From the NCBI GenBank assembly GCA_038745855.1, contig JBCDLC010000029.1, positions 1-41,451 on the forward strand: DNA of 41,451 nucleotides. Reading direction: 5' to 3'. Under the pieces are notes generated by a model that saw only the letters and a program-made list of their open reading frames with translations, was not told where the DNA came from and made no database searches. The translations under genes were made by a program, and so were the position numbers. The stretch is from UBA5336 sp038745855. Lineage in GTDB: Bacteria > Pseudomonadota > Alphaproteobacteria > Caulobacterales > Hyphomonadaceae. Below, in pieces: positions 15,702-23,224 of this stretch (its first letter is position 1; the number at the start of each line of letters is the position of its first letter).

Positions 15702-16532
15702 ATGCAAGCCGTTTTCCGATCCCTTCTGTTTGTCCCTGGCAACCGTCCCGACCGGTTCGAGAAGTCCGCCAAAGCGGGCGCCGATGCGGTGATTATCGAT
15801 CTGGAGGACGCTGTTCTCCCCGAGGACAAGGCTTCAGCGCGGGAAGCAGCCCTCGCAGCTCTACCCACATCGGTCTCGGGCGCGTCTTTGGGGATCAGGA
15901 TCAACAGCCCAAGAACGTCGGACGGATGCGCGGACATCGCTGCGATTTCAGAGAGCGCAGAGACGCCCGCCTTCATCATGGTGCCAAAGGCTGAAACGGG
16001 CATCGATATCGAGATCGTCCGTGAGGCAACCGGAGAAGCCGCTCCAGTCATGGCTGTCATCGAAAGTGGCCGGGGCCTCCGCCGGGCGTTCGATATCGCA
16101 AAACAGAGCCGAGGCGGGGTTCTGTTCGGTGGCGCGGATTATTCTGCGAGCCTTGGCGCCGATCTCGGAGACTGGGGCGCAATGACCGTTGCACGCGGTA
16201 CGATCGCCGGGGCGTGTGGCGCGGCTGGTGTGCCGGCGTACGACGTCCCATTTCTCGACGTAGAGGACGAGAGCGGCCTCGCGGAGAGTACAGCCCGGGC
16301 CAAAGCGTTTGGCTTCGCCGGTCGCGCTTGTATTCACCCGGCCCAGATCAGTACGGTGAACGCGGTCTTCGCGCCCAGCGAGGCAGATATCGAGGGTGCG
16401 AAAGCCGTCCTCGCTGCGATGGACGCAGCCGAAGGAGGCGCTGTACTCCACAAGGGAAAACTGGTCGACCGGCCTGTGGTGCTGGCGGCAGAACGTGTGC
16501 TGGCTGCGGCCGGACAGGCAAAGGGTCAATGA
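15702..16532 (+). CDS. HpcH/HpaI-family CoA-ester lyase (CitE-like)
   Basis: A 276-residue TIM-barrel lyase of the CitE/malyl-CoA/citramalyl-CoA lyase group, which cleave beta-hydroxyacyl-CoA esters to acyl-CoA plus an oxo-acid using Mg2+. Visible: FVPGNRPDRFEK at the N-terminus, IIDLEDAV (metal and substrate loop), MVPKAE, the conserved IESGRGL Glu, FGGADYSASLGA and CIHPAQI. The start at 15702 begins the family sequence (MQAVFRSLLFVPG). An ATG 51 bases upstream would put the palindrome at 15666 inside the gene and adds residues outside the family. It overlaps the MaoC gene as ATGA. The citE-maoC-acd order resembles Mycobacterium tuberculosis Rv2498c-Rv2500c, from memory. Confidence 0.9.
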   Translation: MQAVFRSLLFVPGNRPDRFEKSAKAGADAVIIDLEDAVLPEDKASAREAALAALPTSVSGASLGIRINSPRTSDGCADIAAISESAETPAFIMVPKAETGIDIEIVREATGEAAPVMAVIESGRGLRRAFDIAKQSRGGVLFGGADYSASLGADLGDWGAMTVARGTIAGACGAAGVPAYDVPFLDVEDESGLAESTARAKAFGFAGRACIHPAQISTVNAVFAPSEADIEGAKAVLAAMDAAEGGAVLHKGKLVDRPVVLAAERVLAAAGQAKGQ

Positions 16533-17053
16533 TGGTTGGTACGGTGAAAGAGGTCGGTCCGAATCGGTTCCGTGAAACGTTTGGTCGGTACTTCGAGGAT
16601 TTCCACGAAGGGGACATTTACGAGCACCGTCCAGGCAAGACGGTGACCGAGTACGACAACCACATATTCACGCTGATGACGATGAACACGCATCCGATGC
16701 ACTTCGATGCCGAGTTCGCCAAGGCGTCGGAATTTAAGAAGAACCTGGTCGTGAGCCCGTATACGCTAGCGCTTCTTATCGGAATGAGTGTCACCGATTG
16801 CAGCCAGAAAGCGATCGCCAATCTCGGCATGGATGAGGTGAAGTTCACAGCTCCCGTATTCGCGGGAGATACCATCTACGGCGAGAGCGAAGTACTGGAG
16901 AAGCGCGAAAGCCGATCGCGGCCAGGGCAGGGCATCGTGACCATTGTGACCCGCGGCTACAATCAGGACGGAACCATGGTGTGCACGTTCAAGCGCAACA
17001 TGCTGATCCCTGCCAAGGGGCACGCCGTCGAAGACAAGATCGAAACCTACTGA
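16529..17053 (+). CDS. MaoC-like hydratase
   Basis: A 174-residue single hot-dog-fold protein of the MaoC/(R)-enoyl-CoA hydratase family, adding water across a 2-enoyl-CoA double bond. The active-site segment reads MNTHPMHFDAEFA; the general family has a GDxNPxH motif, so an Asn stands where the catalytic Asp is often found. This TMNTHP form is characteristic of the mesaconyl-CoA/itaconyl-CoA-hydratase-like branch, as I recall it. ATG at 16529 overlaps the lyase stop (ATGA). It probably makes the beta-hydroxyacyl-CoA that the adjacent CitE-like lyase cleaves. Confidence 0.88.
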   Translation: MMVGTVKEVGPNRFRETFGRYFEDFHEGDIYEHRPGKTVTEYDNHIFTLMTMNTHPMHFDAEFAKASEFKKNLVVSPYTLALLIGMSVTDCSQKAIANLGMDEVKFTAPVFAGDTIYGESEVLEKRESRSRPGQGIVTIVTRGYNQDGTMVCTFKRNMLIPAKGHAVEDKIETY

Positions 17054-17076
17054 GCCTTTTTTGGAGTACGATACCC

Positions 17077-18276
17077 ATGCCTGATACCGCCGTTCTGTTA
17101 CCCGAGGGGGCTGAGGAAGAGCGTCTGATGCTGGACGCGATCGAAAAGTGGCTCGAGCAGAAAGTGAAACCTGTCGCCATGGAACTGGAACATGGCGATA
17201 TCTATCCCGACGAACTCGTTGAGGACATGAAGGCCCTCGGCCTTTTCGGAGCGCTGATTGATCCCGAATATGGCGGCCTCGGCCTGTCGGCATCGCTTTA
17301 TGCGAAGATCGTTACCCGTATTTCCGAGGAGTGGATGAGCCTTACGGGGATCTTCAATTCCCATTTGATGATGGCCCAGATCGTTCAGCGCTTTGGAACA
17401 GAGAAGCAGAAACAGTACTGGCTTCCGAAGTTTGCAACCGGTGAGATCCGGGGTGGGCTGGCCCTGACGGAGCCAAATGCCGGCACCGACCTGCAGGCCC
17501 TGACAACGAAGGCCACACGTGTTGGCGACAAGTATGTGGTCGAAGGCGCGAAAACCTGGATTTCAAATGCAATCCAAGGCCATTGCGTCGCGCTTCTGTG
17601 CAAGACAGACCCGAGCGCTGAACCCCGTTACACGGGCATGTCGATCCTGATCACCCAGACCAAGGACCCCGAGACCCGGGAGGACCTTCCGGGCGTTCGC
17701 AATGGAAACAAGCTTTCCAAGCTTGGCTACAAGGGGATCGATAGCGGTGAACTGGTTTACGACAATTACGAGTGCGATGCCGAGTTGTGCCTGATCGGCG
17801 GCGAAGAGGGTAAGGGCTTCTTCATGGCGACTGGCGGCCTTGAAATCGGGCGGATCAATATTGCGGCCCGTTCGGTCGGGATTGCCCGGCGGGCGCTTCA
17901 GGAGTCCGTCGCCTACAGCCAAACCCGCAAGACCATGGGCAAGGCGATCTGCGAGCACCAGGCGATCCAGCTCAAGCTGGGCGAGATGGCCGCGAAGACC
18001 CGCGCTGCCGAACTGCTCGTGGAGGATGCTGCCCGGGCCTATGACACCGGTCAGCGGATCGACATGGAAGCGGGCATGGCGAAGTACTTCGCTTCAGAGA
18101 CCGCCGTCGAAGTGGCCACAGAAGCCATGCGCATCCATGGCGGCTATGGCTACTCCAAGGAGTATCCTATCGAGCGCCTTTACCGCGATGCCCCGCTCAT
18201 GTGCATCGGTGAAGGCACCAACGAAATGCAACGCATCATCATCGCCAAACAGCTCGTGAAACGGAATCCGGTCTGA
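17077..18276 (+). CDS. acyl-CoA dehydrogenase
   Basis: A 399-residue FAD-dependent acyl-CoA dehydrogenase of normal length. It has LTEPNAGTD (FAD/substrate loop, about 131), KTWISNA (about 159), the C-terminal helical domain, AMRIHGGYGYSKEYPIERLYRD (about 350-370) and IGEGTNEMQR with Glu379 in the family EGTNE motif. The start at 17077 begins MPDTAVLLPEG with GGAG about 10 bases upstream. It would create the 2-enoyl-CoA for the MaoC hydratase. Substrate could be a branched or dicarboxylic acyl-CoA given the CoA-transferases that follow. Confidence 0.93.
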   Translation: MPDTAVLLPEGAEEERLMLDAIEKWLEQKVKPVAMELEHGDIYPDELVEDMKALGLFGALIDPEYGGLGLSASLYAKIVTRISEEWMSLTGIFNSHLMMAQIVQRFGTEKQKQYWLPKFATGEIRGGLALTEPNAGTDLQALTTKATRVGDKYVVEGAKTWISNAIQGHCVALLCKTDPSAEPRYTGMSILITQTKDPETREDLPGVRNGNKLSKLGYKGIDSGELVYDNYECDAELCLIGGEEGKGFFMATGGLEIGRINIAARSVGIARRALQESVAYSQTRKTMGKAICEHQAIQLKLGEMAAKTRAAELLVEDAARAYDTGQRIDMEAGMAKYFASETAVEVATEAMRIHGGYGYSKEYPIERLYRDAPLMCIGEGTNEMQRIIIAKQLVKRNPV

Positions 18277-18283
18277 TGTAACC

Positions 18284-18415
18284 ATGCCGAATATCTCTCA
18301 GTTCTATGGCGTCGAGATAGAGATCTTTCACAACGGTCGAGCACCGCCTGACGCGATCTACGACTTGCTGAGCCGCATCGGCGAGCTCCTCCCACCACAG
18401 GCAGATGAACGATGA
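18284..18415 (+). CDS. 43-residue mini-gene coupled to the CoA-transferase
   Basis: ATG at 18284 opens a 43-codon frame beginning MPNISQFYGVEIEIFHNG and ending PPQADER. It starts 7 bases after the dehydrogenase stop, and its stop overlaps the next start as ATGA (18412-18415), the same coupling used throughout this operon. The first 12 residues resemble the start of DUF4160 proteins (MPTISRFYGI type), but the rest does not, so it may be a truncated relative or an unrelated small protein. No strong ribosome site is seen; translation by reinitiation is likely. Function unknown. Confidence 0.5.
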   Translation: MPNISQFYGVEIEIFHNGRAPPDAIYDLLSRIGELLPPQADER

Positions 18416-19548
18416 AACGTCCACTCGAAGGTGTCCGCATATTGTCTATCGAGCAGTATGGTGCGGGCCCCTATGGGACCATGCTGCTTGCGGATCTTGG
18501 GGCTGAGGTCATTAAGATCGAGGACCCTGGGCGGGGCGGTGATGTGTCCCGCAGTGTCGGGCCGTATTTCCTGGGTGAGGGGGACAGCGAGTTCTATCAG
18601 ACCTTTTCGCTAGGCAAGAAATCGGTTGCTCTGGATCTCAAGACCGAAGGCGGGCGAGCCGCGTTTGAGGCCCTTGTCGCGGGGGCCGATGCGGTCGCGA
18701 ACAATCTGCGCGGCGACCAGCCCGGCAAGCTTAGGCTGACCTACGACCACCTCAAGGCGGTCAATCCCAGGATCGTCTGCGCGCATCTCTCCGCCTATGG
18801 CCGCGACAGTGAGCGGGCCGCCTGGCCCGGCTATGATTACTTGATGCAGGCCGAAGCGGGATTCATGTCGATGACCGGTGAGCCAGATGGGCCTCCGGTG
18901 CGTTTTGGGCTCTCGATGGTGGATTTCCACACAGGCAGCCAACTAGCGACGGCCATCCTGGCGGGCATCCTCGGTGCCCAAAGGACGGGCGAGGGCTGTG
19001 ACCTCGATGTTTGCCTGTTCGATACAGCCCTCCACCAACTGTCCTATCCCGCCACCTGGTATCTCAACCAGGGCCACGTCACAGGGCGGCTCCCGCGGGG
19101 CAGCCACCCATCGATCACGCCCAGTCAATTGGTGAAGACCAGGGACGGTTGGGGCCTGCTGATGTGCCAGACCCCGAAATTCTGGGATCTGTGGTGCCAG
19201 CTCACTTCCTGCGATCTGGGCAGCGACCCGCGCTTCCGTGATGTTCCCTCGCGCCGGGAAAACCTCTCTGCTCTCAGCGATGCCGTCGATGCTGTGATGG
19301 GGGCAAAGGACACCAACGACTGGGTGAAGATCCTCGGCGGAAAGGTTCCGTTTGCGCCCGTTCTCGACATCGCTGAAGCGCTGGACAGCGCCTATATCAG
19401 CCATGTGGACATGACCGCGACGGTTGATCATCCTGACAGGGACGCGGGCGTCCGCGTCCTGGCGTCTCCCTTCCGTATCAATGGCGAGCGTCCAGCCCCT
19501 AGCCGGGCCCCCAAGCTTGGCGAGCATTCGAGCGTGCTCCTGCCATGA
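18412..19548 (+). CDS. CaiB/BaiF family (class III) CoA-transferase, first copy
   Basis: A 378-residue class III CoA-transferase, transferring CoA from a donor thioester to a carboxylic acid. Family marks: LADLGAEVIKIEDPGRGGD near 26-44, the FSLGKKSVALDLK strand, and the catalytic aspartate Asp171 in FGLSMVDFHTG. It overlaps the mini-gene (ATGA) upstream and the second copy downstream (ATGA). Two adjacent members can form a heteromer, as in BbsEF of benzylsuccinate degradation. Both copies here keep the Asp, so each could also be active alone. Donor and acceptor are unknown. Confidence 0.92.
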   Translation: MKRPLEGVRILSIEQYGAGPYGTMLLADLGAEVIKIEDPGRGGDVSRSVGPYFLGEGDSEFYQTFSLGKKSVALDLKTEGGRAAFEALVAGADAVANNLRGDQPGKLRLTYDHLKAVNPRIVCAHLSAYGRDSERAAWPGYDYLMQAEAGFMSMTGEPDGPPVRFGLSMVDFHTGSQLATAILAGILGAQRTGEGCDLDVCLFDTALHQLSYPATWYLNQGHVTGRLPRGSHPSITPSQLVKTRDGWGLLMCQTPKFWDLWCQLTSCDLGSDPRFRDVPSRRENLSALSDAVDAVMGAKDTNDWVKILGGKVPFAPVLDIAEALDSAYISHVDMTATVDHPDRDAGVRVLASPFRINGERPAPSRAPKLGEHSSVLLP

Positions 19549-20714
19549 AGCTGGATGGGTTGAAGGTTCTCGATCTTTCCGCCTTCCTTCCCGGGCCGCA
19601 CATGACGATGATGATGGCTGACCATGGCGCCGATGTGATCATGGTCGAACCCGCCAATGGCACTGGCGAGCCGACCCGCGTCATCGGCCAGACAACGCCT
19701 GATGGTGTCTCGGTCTGGTTTCGCAACATTGCCAGGGGCAAGCGCAGCCTGAAGCTCAATCTCAAGGACCCGCGGGGGCAAGCTCTCTTCCATGCCTTGG
19801 CCGAGAATGCCGATGTGGTGGTCGAAGCCTTCCGGCCGGGCGTCGTCAAGCGGCTGGCTGTCGATTATGAAACCCTGTCGGCGCACAACCCGGGCCTCGT
19901 CTACTGCTCAATCTCGGCGTTTGGGCAGACGGGGGCGAGGGCTCAGAAGCCTTCCCATGATACCGGCGTACAGGCCTTGGCAGGATTGATCGATCTCACC
20001 CGCGGCTTGGAGGACGACAAGCCCGCGATGCCAGCCATTCCCTTTGCTGATGCATCCGCGTCACTGATGGCGCTATCGGCGATTTTGATGGCGCTCTACC
20101 GGCGCACACAAACTGGAAAGGGCGATTATGTCGACATGGCCATGTACGACGCAGCCCTCGCCTGGGTGCCGAATGTCACTGGCCCGGTCTTCGCAGAAGA
20201 CGCGCATCCGGCGCCCAAAACCATGCGCAGCTTCGGGGGATCCGCGCTCACCAATCTTTATGAAACCGCTGACGGCCAGTTCCTCGCGTTCAGTGGTCCT
20301 GAGATCAAGTTTGCCACCAATCTTCTGACTGCTCTTGGCCGCCCAGACCTTCTTGAGATCGCAAAGCTGGAACCTGGCCCTGCGCAAGCCCCGCTCCGAG
20401 ACTTTCTAGCGGACACTTTCAAGTCCGAACCCCTGGCCCATTGGCAGAGGGTCCTGGAGCCGATCGATTGCGCCTGGTCATGGGTGCGCAGCCTGAAGGA
20501 TGCATTCGATGATCCGGTGACCGCCGACCGGGGCATGGTGTTCACCGATGCCGAGGGCCATCGCCATATTGGGCCGCCCATCCACTTTCTGCACGAGCCG
20601 CCGCAGCCCAATCCAAGCGTGCAGGCGTTCGGCGCCGACAGTCTCGAGATCGCCCGGGAAGCAGGGCTCGACGATGCCGAGGCGGCAGCGCTCAGGAAGG
20701 AGGGTGTGATCTGA
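19545..20714 (+). CDS. CaiB/BaiF family (class III) CoA-transferase, second copy
   Basis: A 389-residue class III CoA-transferase that is clearly diverged from its upstream neighbour. It begins MKLDGLKVLDLSAFLPGPHM, has ADHGADVIMVEP near 25-36, ARGKRSLKLNLK near 63-74, and the catalytic Asp169 in IPFADASAS. The second domain continues with RRTQTGKGDYVDMAMYDA. It overlaps the first copy as ATGA and the following gene as TGATG, so all three are translationally coupled. Paired expression suggests a heteromer or sequential steps. Confidence 0.92.
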   Translation: MKLDGLKVLDLSAFLPGPHMTMMMADHGADVIMVEPANGTGEPTRVIGQTTPDGVSVWFRNIARGKRSLKLNLKDPRGQALFHALAENADVVVEAFRPGVVKRLAVDYETLSAHNPGLVYCSISAFGQTGARAQKPSHDTGVQALAGLIDLTRGLEDDKPAMPAIPFADASASLMALSAILMALYRRTQTGKGDYVDMAMYDAALAWVPNVTGPVFAEDAHPAPKTMRSFGGSALTNLYETADGQFLAFSGPEIKFATNLLTALGRPDLLEIAKLEPGPAQAPLRDFLADTFKSEPLAHWQRVLEPIDCAWSWVRSLKDAFDDPVTADRGMVFTDAEGHRHIGPPIHFLHEPPQPNPSVQAFGADSLEIAREAGLDDAEAAALRKEGVI

Positions 20715-21166
20715 TGCCGGTCTACCCGCCCGAGATGTTCCCCGCCACCCGCGCCCATGCTGGCGTCTGGGAAGGCACCTACACCCACATCAACATCGCC
20801 GCCGAGATCGAAGATCGCCACCAGACCCGCGTCGTATGTGAATTTCCCGATGATGGCGGCGACGTCTTCTACCGCCAGCACATCGAATTCAAGTGGGAAG
20901 ATGGCCGCTCGCGCAGGGACCTCTTCGAAGGCAGACCGCAGGACGGAAAGCTCCACTACGACACCCAGACCTTTCACGGCTTCAGTTGGGAAACCGATGA
21001 CGGCCTGATCCTGCTCAATCTGCAGCGGAAGGATGAGCCCGGCGCCAATTTCTTCGAGATCATTGCCATGGGGGAAGGCGGGACGCATCGGGCCCGGACC
21101 TGGCATTGGTTCCGCGATGGCCAACTCTACCGGAGAACGCTGTGCGATGAGCGCCGGGTGGGGTAG
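20714..21166 (+). CDS. DUF3598-like beta-barrel protein
   Basis: A 150-residue protein rich in beta strands: AHAGVWEGTYTHIN at 14-27, YRQHIEFKWEDGRSRRDLF, FHGFSWETDDGLILLNLQRK and ARTWHWFRDGQLYRRTLCDERR. The opening motif and pattern resemble DUF3598/lipocalin-like proteins. There is no signal peptide. It is translationally coupled to the second CaiB/BaiF gene and is the last plus-strand gene before the convergent regulator. Binding of a hydrophobic intermediate is an inference from fold only. Confidence 0.7.
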   Translation: MPVYPPEMFPATRAHAGVWEGTYTHINIAAEIEDRHQTRVVCEFPDDGGDVFYRQHIEFKWEDGRSRRDLFEGRPQDGKLHYDTQTFHGFSWETDDGLILLNLQRKDEPGANFFEIIAMGEGGTHRARTWHWFRDGQLYRRTLCDERRVG

Positions 21167-21178
21167 GCGACGTTCGCG

Positions 21179-21889
21179 TTACCGCGTGCGTTCGAGCTTC
21201 ATCTCGTAGGCAAAGCGCCCTGCTGGATGCAGGCTCTCGGACAACAACGTGACGTCACCTGCTGCATCTCTGTAGCGCCTGACAGTCCTCAGCGCTGGTG
21301 AACCTGGCTCGACCGCCAACCGCTTCGCCTGGTCAGGGTCGAGGGCCACCGCCTCCATGCGCTGGGTCACGCTGGCAACGCTGACGCCGTGAGCCGTCTC
21401 GATCCACTCGGAAATCGGTCCGGAAAGTTCGTTCACCGTGGCCCTGTCCGGTGCCACATCACTTCTGACATAAACGGCGGTGATCGCTTGTGGCGCTTGT
21501 CCGGCGACACCACGAAAGCCCATATACTGGTGATAGCGCCCCACGAGTCCGACACGCTCAAGGTGGTCATCGGTTGCGGGCTGGTCGACCCCCACTTCGA
21601 ACCGGGCGTCTCTGGCATACTGAAGGAGGGTGTCGAAGTCGCCGATAGGTTGCGCGAATGCGGGCGCGGCCGTCGCCAGGACGATGCTGCCAGCGCCCCG
21701 TCGGCGCTCGATCAGGCCGTCATCGGTCAGGAGTCGAAGAGCATCGCGGGCCGTATGGCGGGAGATGTCGTGCTCGGTACAAAGCTCCATCTCGGTCGGT
21801 ATTTGGTCGCCGGGACGATACCGGCCCTCCGCAATCTGCGACCGCAGGTGGTCGGCGATCTGGCGGTATCGTGGCGGCCCCGCTTTCAA
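21179..21889 (-). CDS. GntR-family regulator, HutC/UTRA type (first)
   Basis: A 236-residue regulator. Residues 1-70 are a winged helix (YRQIADHLRSQIAEGRYRPG, ISRHTARDALRLL, LIERRRGAGSIV); about 90-230 are a UTRA ligand-binding domain ending in the family-type SLHPAGRFAYEMKLER. It starts with TTG at 21887-21889, overlapping the stop of the CoA-transferase upstream, so the two form one operon. Being a repressor that responds to an acid or CoA intermediate is a reasonable family inference. It may control the divergent promoter at 23182-23212. Confidence 0.9.
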   Translation of the reverse strand: MKAGPPRYRQIADHLRSQIAEGRYRPGDQIPTEMELCTEHDISRHTARDALRLLTDDGLIERRRGAGSIVLATAAPAFAQPIGDFDTLLQYARDARFEVGVDQPATDDHLERVGLVGRYHQYMGFRGVAGQAPQAITAVYVRSDVAPDRATVNELSGPISEWIETAHGVSVASVTQRMEAVALDPDQAKRLAVEPGSPALRTVRRYRDAAGDVTLLSESLHPAGRFAYEMKLERTR

Positions 21890-23181
21890 ATCGCTCTCCT
21901 GATCTCATCCCATGATCGAGAGAGTGTGTCTCGAAAGGCCGGGTCGGCAATCCCGATCAAGGCCTCGGCGCGCGCGTCGATACTCTTGAGCCTGAGATCT
22001 GCGATGCCGTGCTCGGTCACCACCACACCGAGATCGGCCCTGGCAATGCTGGTCGCGTTCGCGTCAAGGCGCGGAACTATTCGGCTGATCGCGCCTCCCT
22101 TGGCTGTTGAGACCAATGCGGCGACCGGTAGGCCGCCGGGTGAAGCGGCTGCCCCCCGTAGGAAATCCACAAGACCACCGGTTCCGGAGATCTGACGTCC
22201 GCCAATGTACTCGGCATTTGCTTGGCCGAAGAGATCCACTTCGATCACCGAATTGATGGCCTTGAAATTCTCAATTTCAGAAAGGGTTGAGATCGCGTGG
22301 GTGTGGGAAACGGGCGCAAAATAGAGCCTCGGATCACGCGCGACGCGCCTGTAGAGTGGTGCCGTGCCCGCCGCAATGCCGGTTGTGATCGCGCCAGGGT
22401 GCGCGGCAATGGCGCCTGCATCCATCAGGCCGAGTAGGGGGTCGGACACCATGCCCGAATGGATCCGAAGATCCTTGTGACCGGTGAGGGCGCCAAGAAC
22501 CGCCTGCTGCACGTTGCCCAGACCGAATTGAAGCGTGTCACCATCGTCGATCAGGCCTGCGATATTGCCGGCTATGGCTTCAAATGCCGCTGGGAGCGGG
22601 GCCTGGGGCATCTCTATGATGGGAGCACCGGTCTCACAAACCATATCAAATGCCGAAAGGGGCACCCTTGCGCTCGAACGGGGATCGGGCATGGCCGGGT
22701 TGATCACTGCGATCTTGTAGACATCGCTTCGCGCAAGGGGCGCGAGACCAAAATCAGCACTGATCCCAAGCGACACTCTTCCGCTCGCATCAATTGGGCA
22801 CACCATCACGAATGCCGCATCCAGGGCGGTTGTTTCCAGCCAGCGGTACGCCTGGGTGTAGGAAAGTGGCAGGAAGGCTGTTCGCCCGTCCTCGAACCCG
22901 GCCCTGTAGTCGCGCGACATGAAGAGGGTTTCAGCCCGTCCGCCGGGGTGAATATTCCCCCAATCGGTTCGGTTGATACCCGGGATCCAAACGCCGAGGA
23001 AGGTAAGACCCGCTGCCAGTTCAGGGGCGCGAAAGAAGACTTCAGCCAGTTCGGTCGGCTCTCCCGTACAGCCCGGGACGTAGACCCTTGCTTCGCCTGC
23101 AAAGCGGTCGCGGAGGGTGCGTATGGCTGTTTCAAGCGGCGTCACGAAATAAGCGCTTCCAATATAACAAGACGGGTTCAC
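21886..23181 (-). CDS. 4-hydroxybutyrate-type / acetyl-CoA-hydrolase-family CoA-transferase
   Basis: A 431-residue class I CoA-transferase. Marks: VYVPGCTGEPTELAE near 33-47, the GDTLQFGLGNVQQAVL segment, SGMVSD, the catalytic-Glu region NSVIEVDLFGQANAEYIGG, GGLVDFLRGA, and VVTEHGIADLR near the C-terminus. The family includes itaconate CoA-transferase (RipA/Ict), butyryl-CoA:acetate and 4-hydroxybutyrate CoA-transferases. The nearby MaoC and CitE-like genes would give an Ict-Ich-Ccl-like set, but specificity cannot be read here. The start is GTG at 23181; the gene diverges from the MmgE/PrpD pair. Confidence 0.9.
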   Translation of the reverse strand: MNPSCYIGSAYFVTPLETAIRTLRDRFAGEARVYVPGCTGEPTELAEVFFRAPELAAGLTFLGVWIPGINRTDWGNIHPGGRAETLFMSRDYRAGFEDGRTAFLPLSYTQAYRWLETTALDAAFVMVCPIDASGRVSLGISADFGLAPLARSDVYKIAVINPAMPDPRSSARVPLSAFDMVCETGAPIIEMPQAPLPAAFEAIAGNIAGLIDDGDTLQFGLGNVQQAVLGALTGHKDLRIHSGMVSDPLLGLMDAGAIAAHPGAITTGIAAGTAPLYRRVARDPRLYFAPVSHTHAISTLSEIENFKAINSVIEVDLFGQANAEYIGGRQISGTGGLVDFLRGAAASPGGLPVAALVSTAKGGAISRIVPRLDANATSIARADLGVVVTEHGIADLRLKSIDARAEALIGIADPAFRDTLSRSWDEIRRAI

Positions 23182-23212
23182 GGTGCGTCATTGTCCATGC
23201 TACACGGGTAAT

Positions 23213-23224
23213 ATGTCCGGACAA
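23213..23224. promoter_or_regulatory. TGTCCGGACA palindrome at the MmgE/PrpD start
   Basis: ATGTCCGGACAA matches 11 of 12 bases of the site at 15666 and keeps the perfect inner TGTCCGGACA. Here it coincides with the first four codons of the first MmgE/PrpD gene (ATG TCC GGA CAA), so coding constraint alone could explain it. Its position in a divergent promoter region next to a GntR gene makes an operator possible. Confidence 0.35.
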
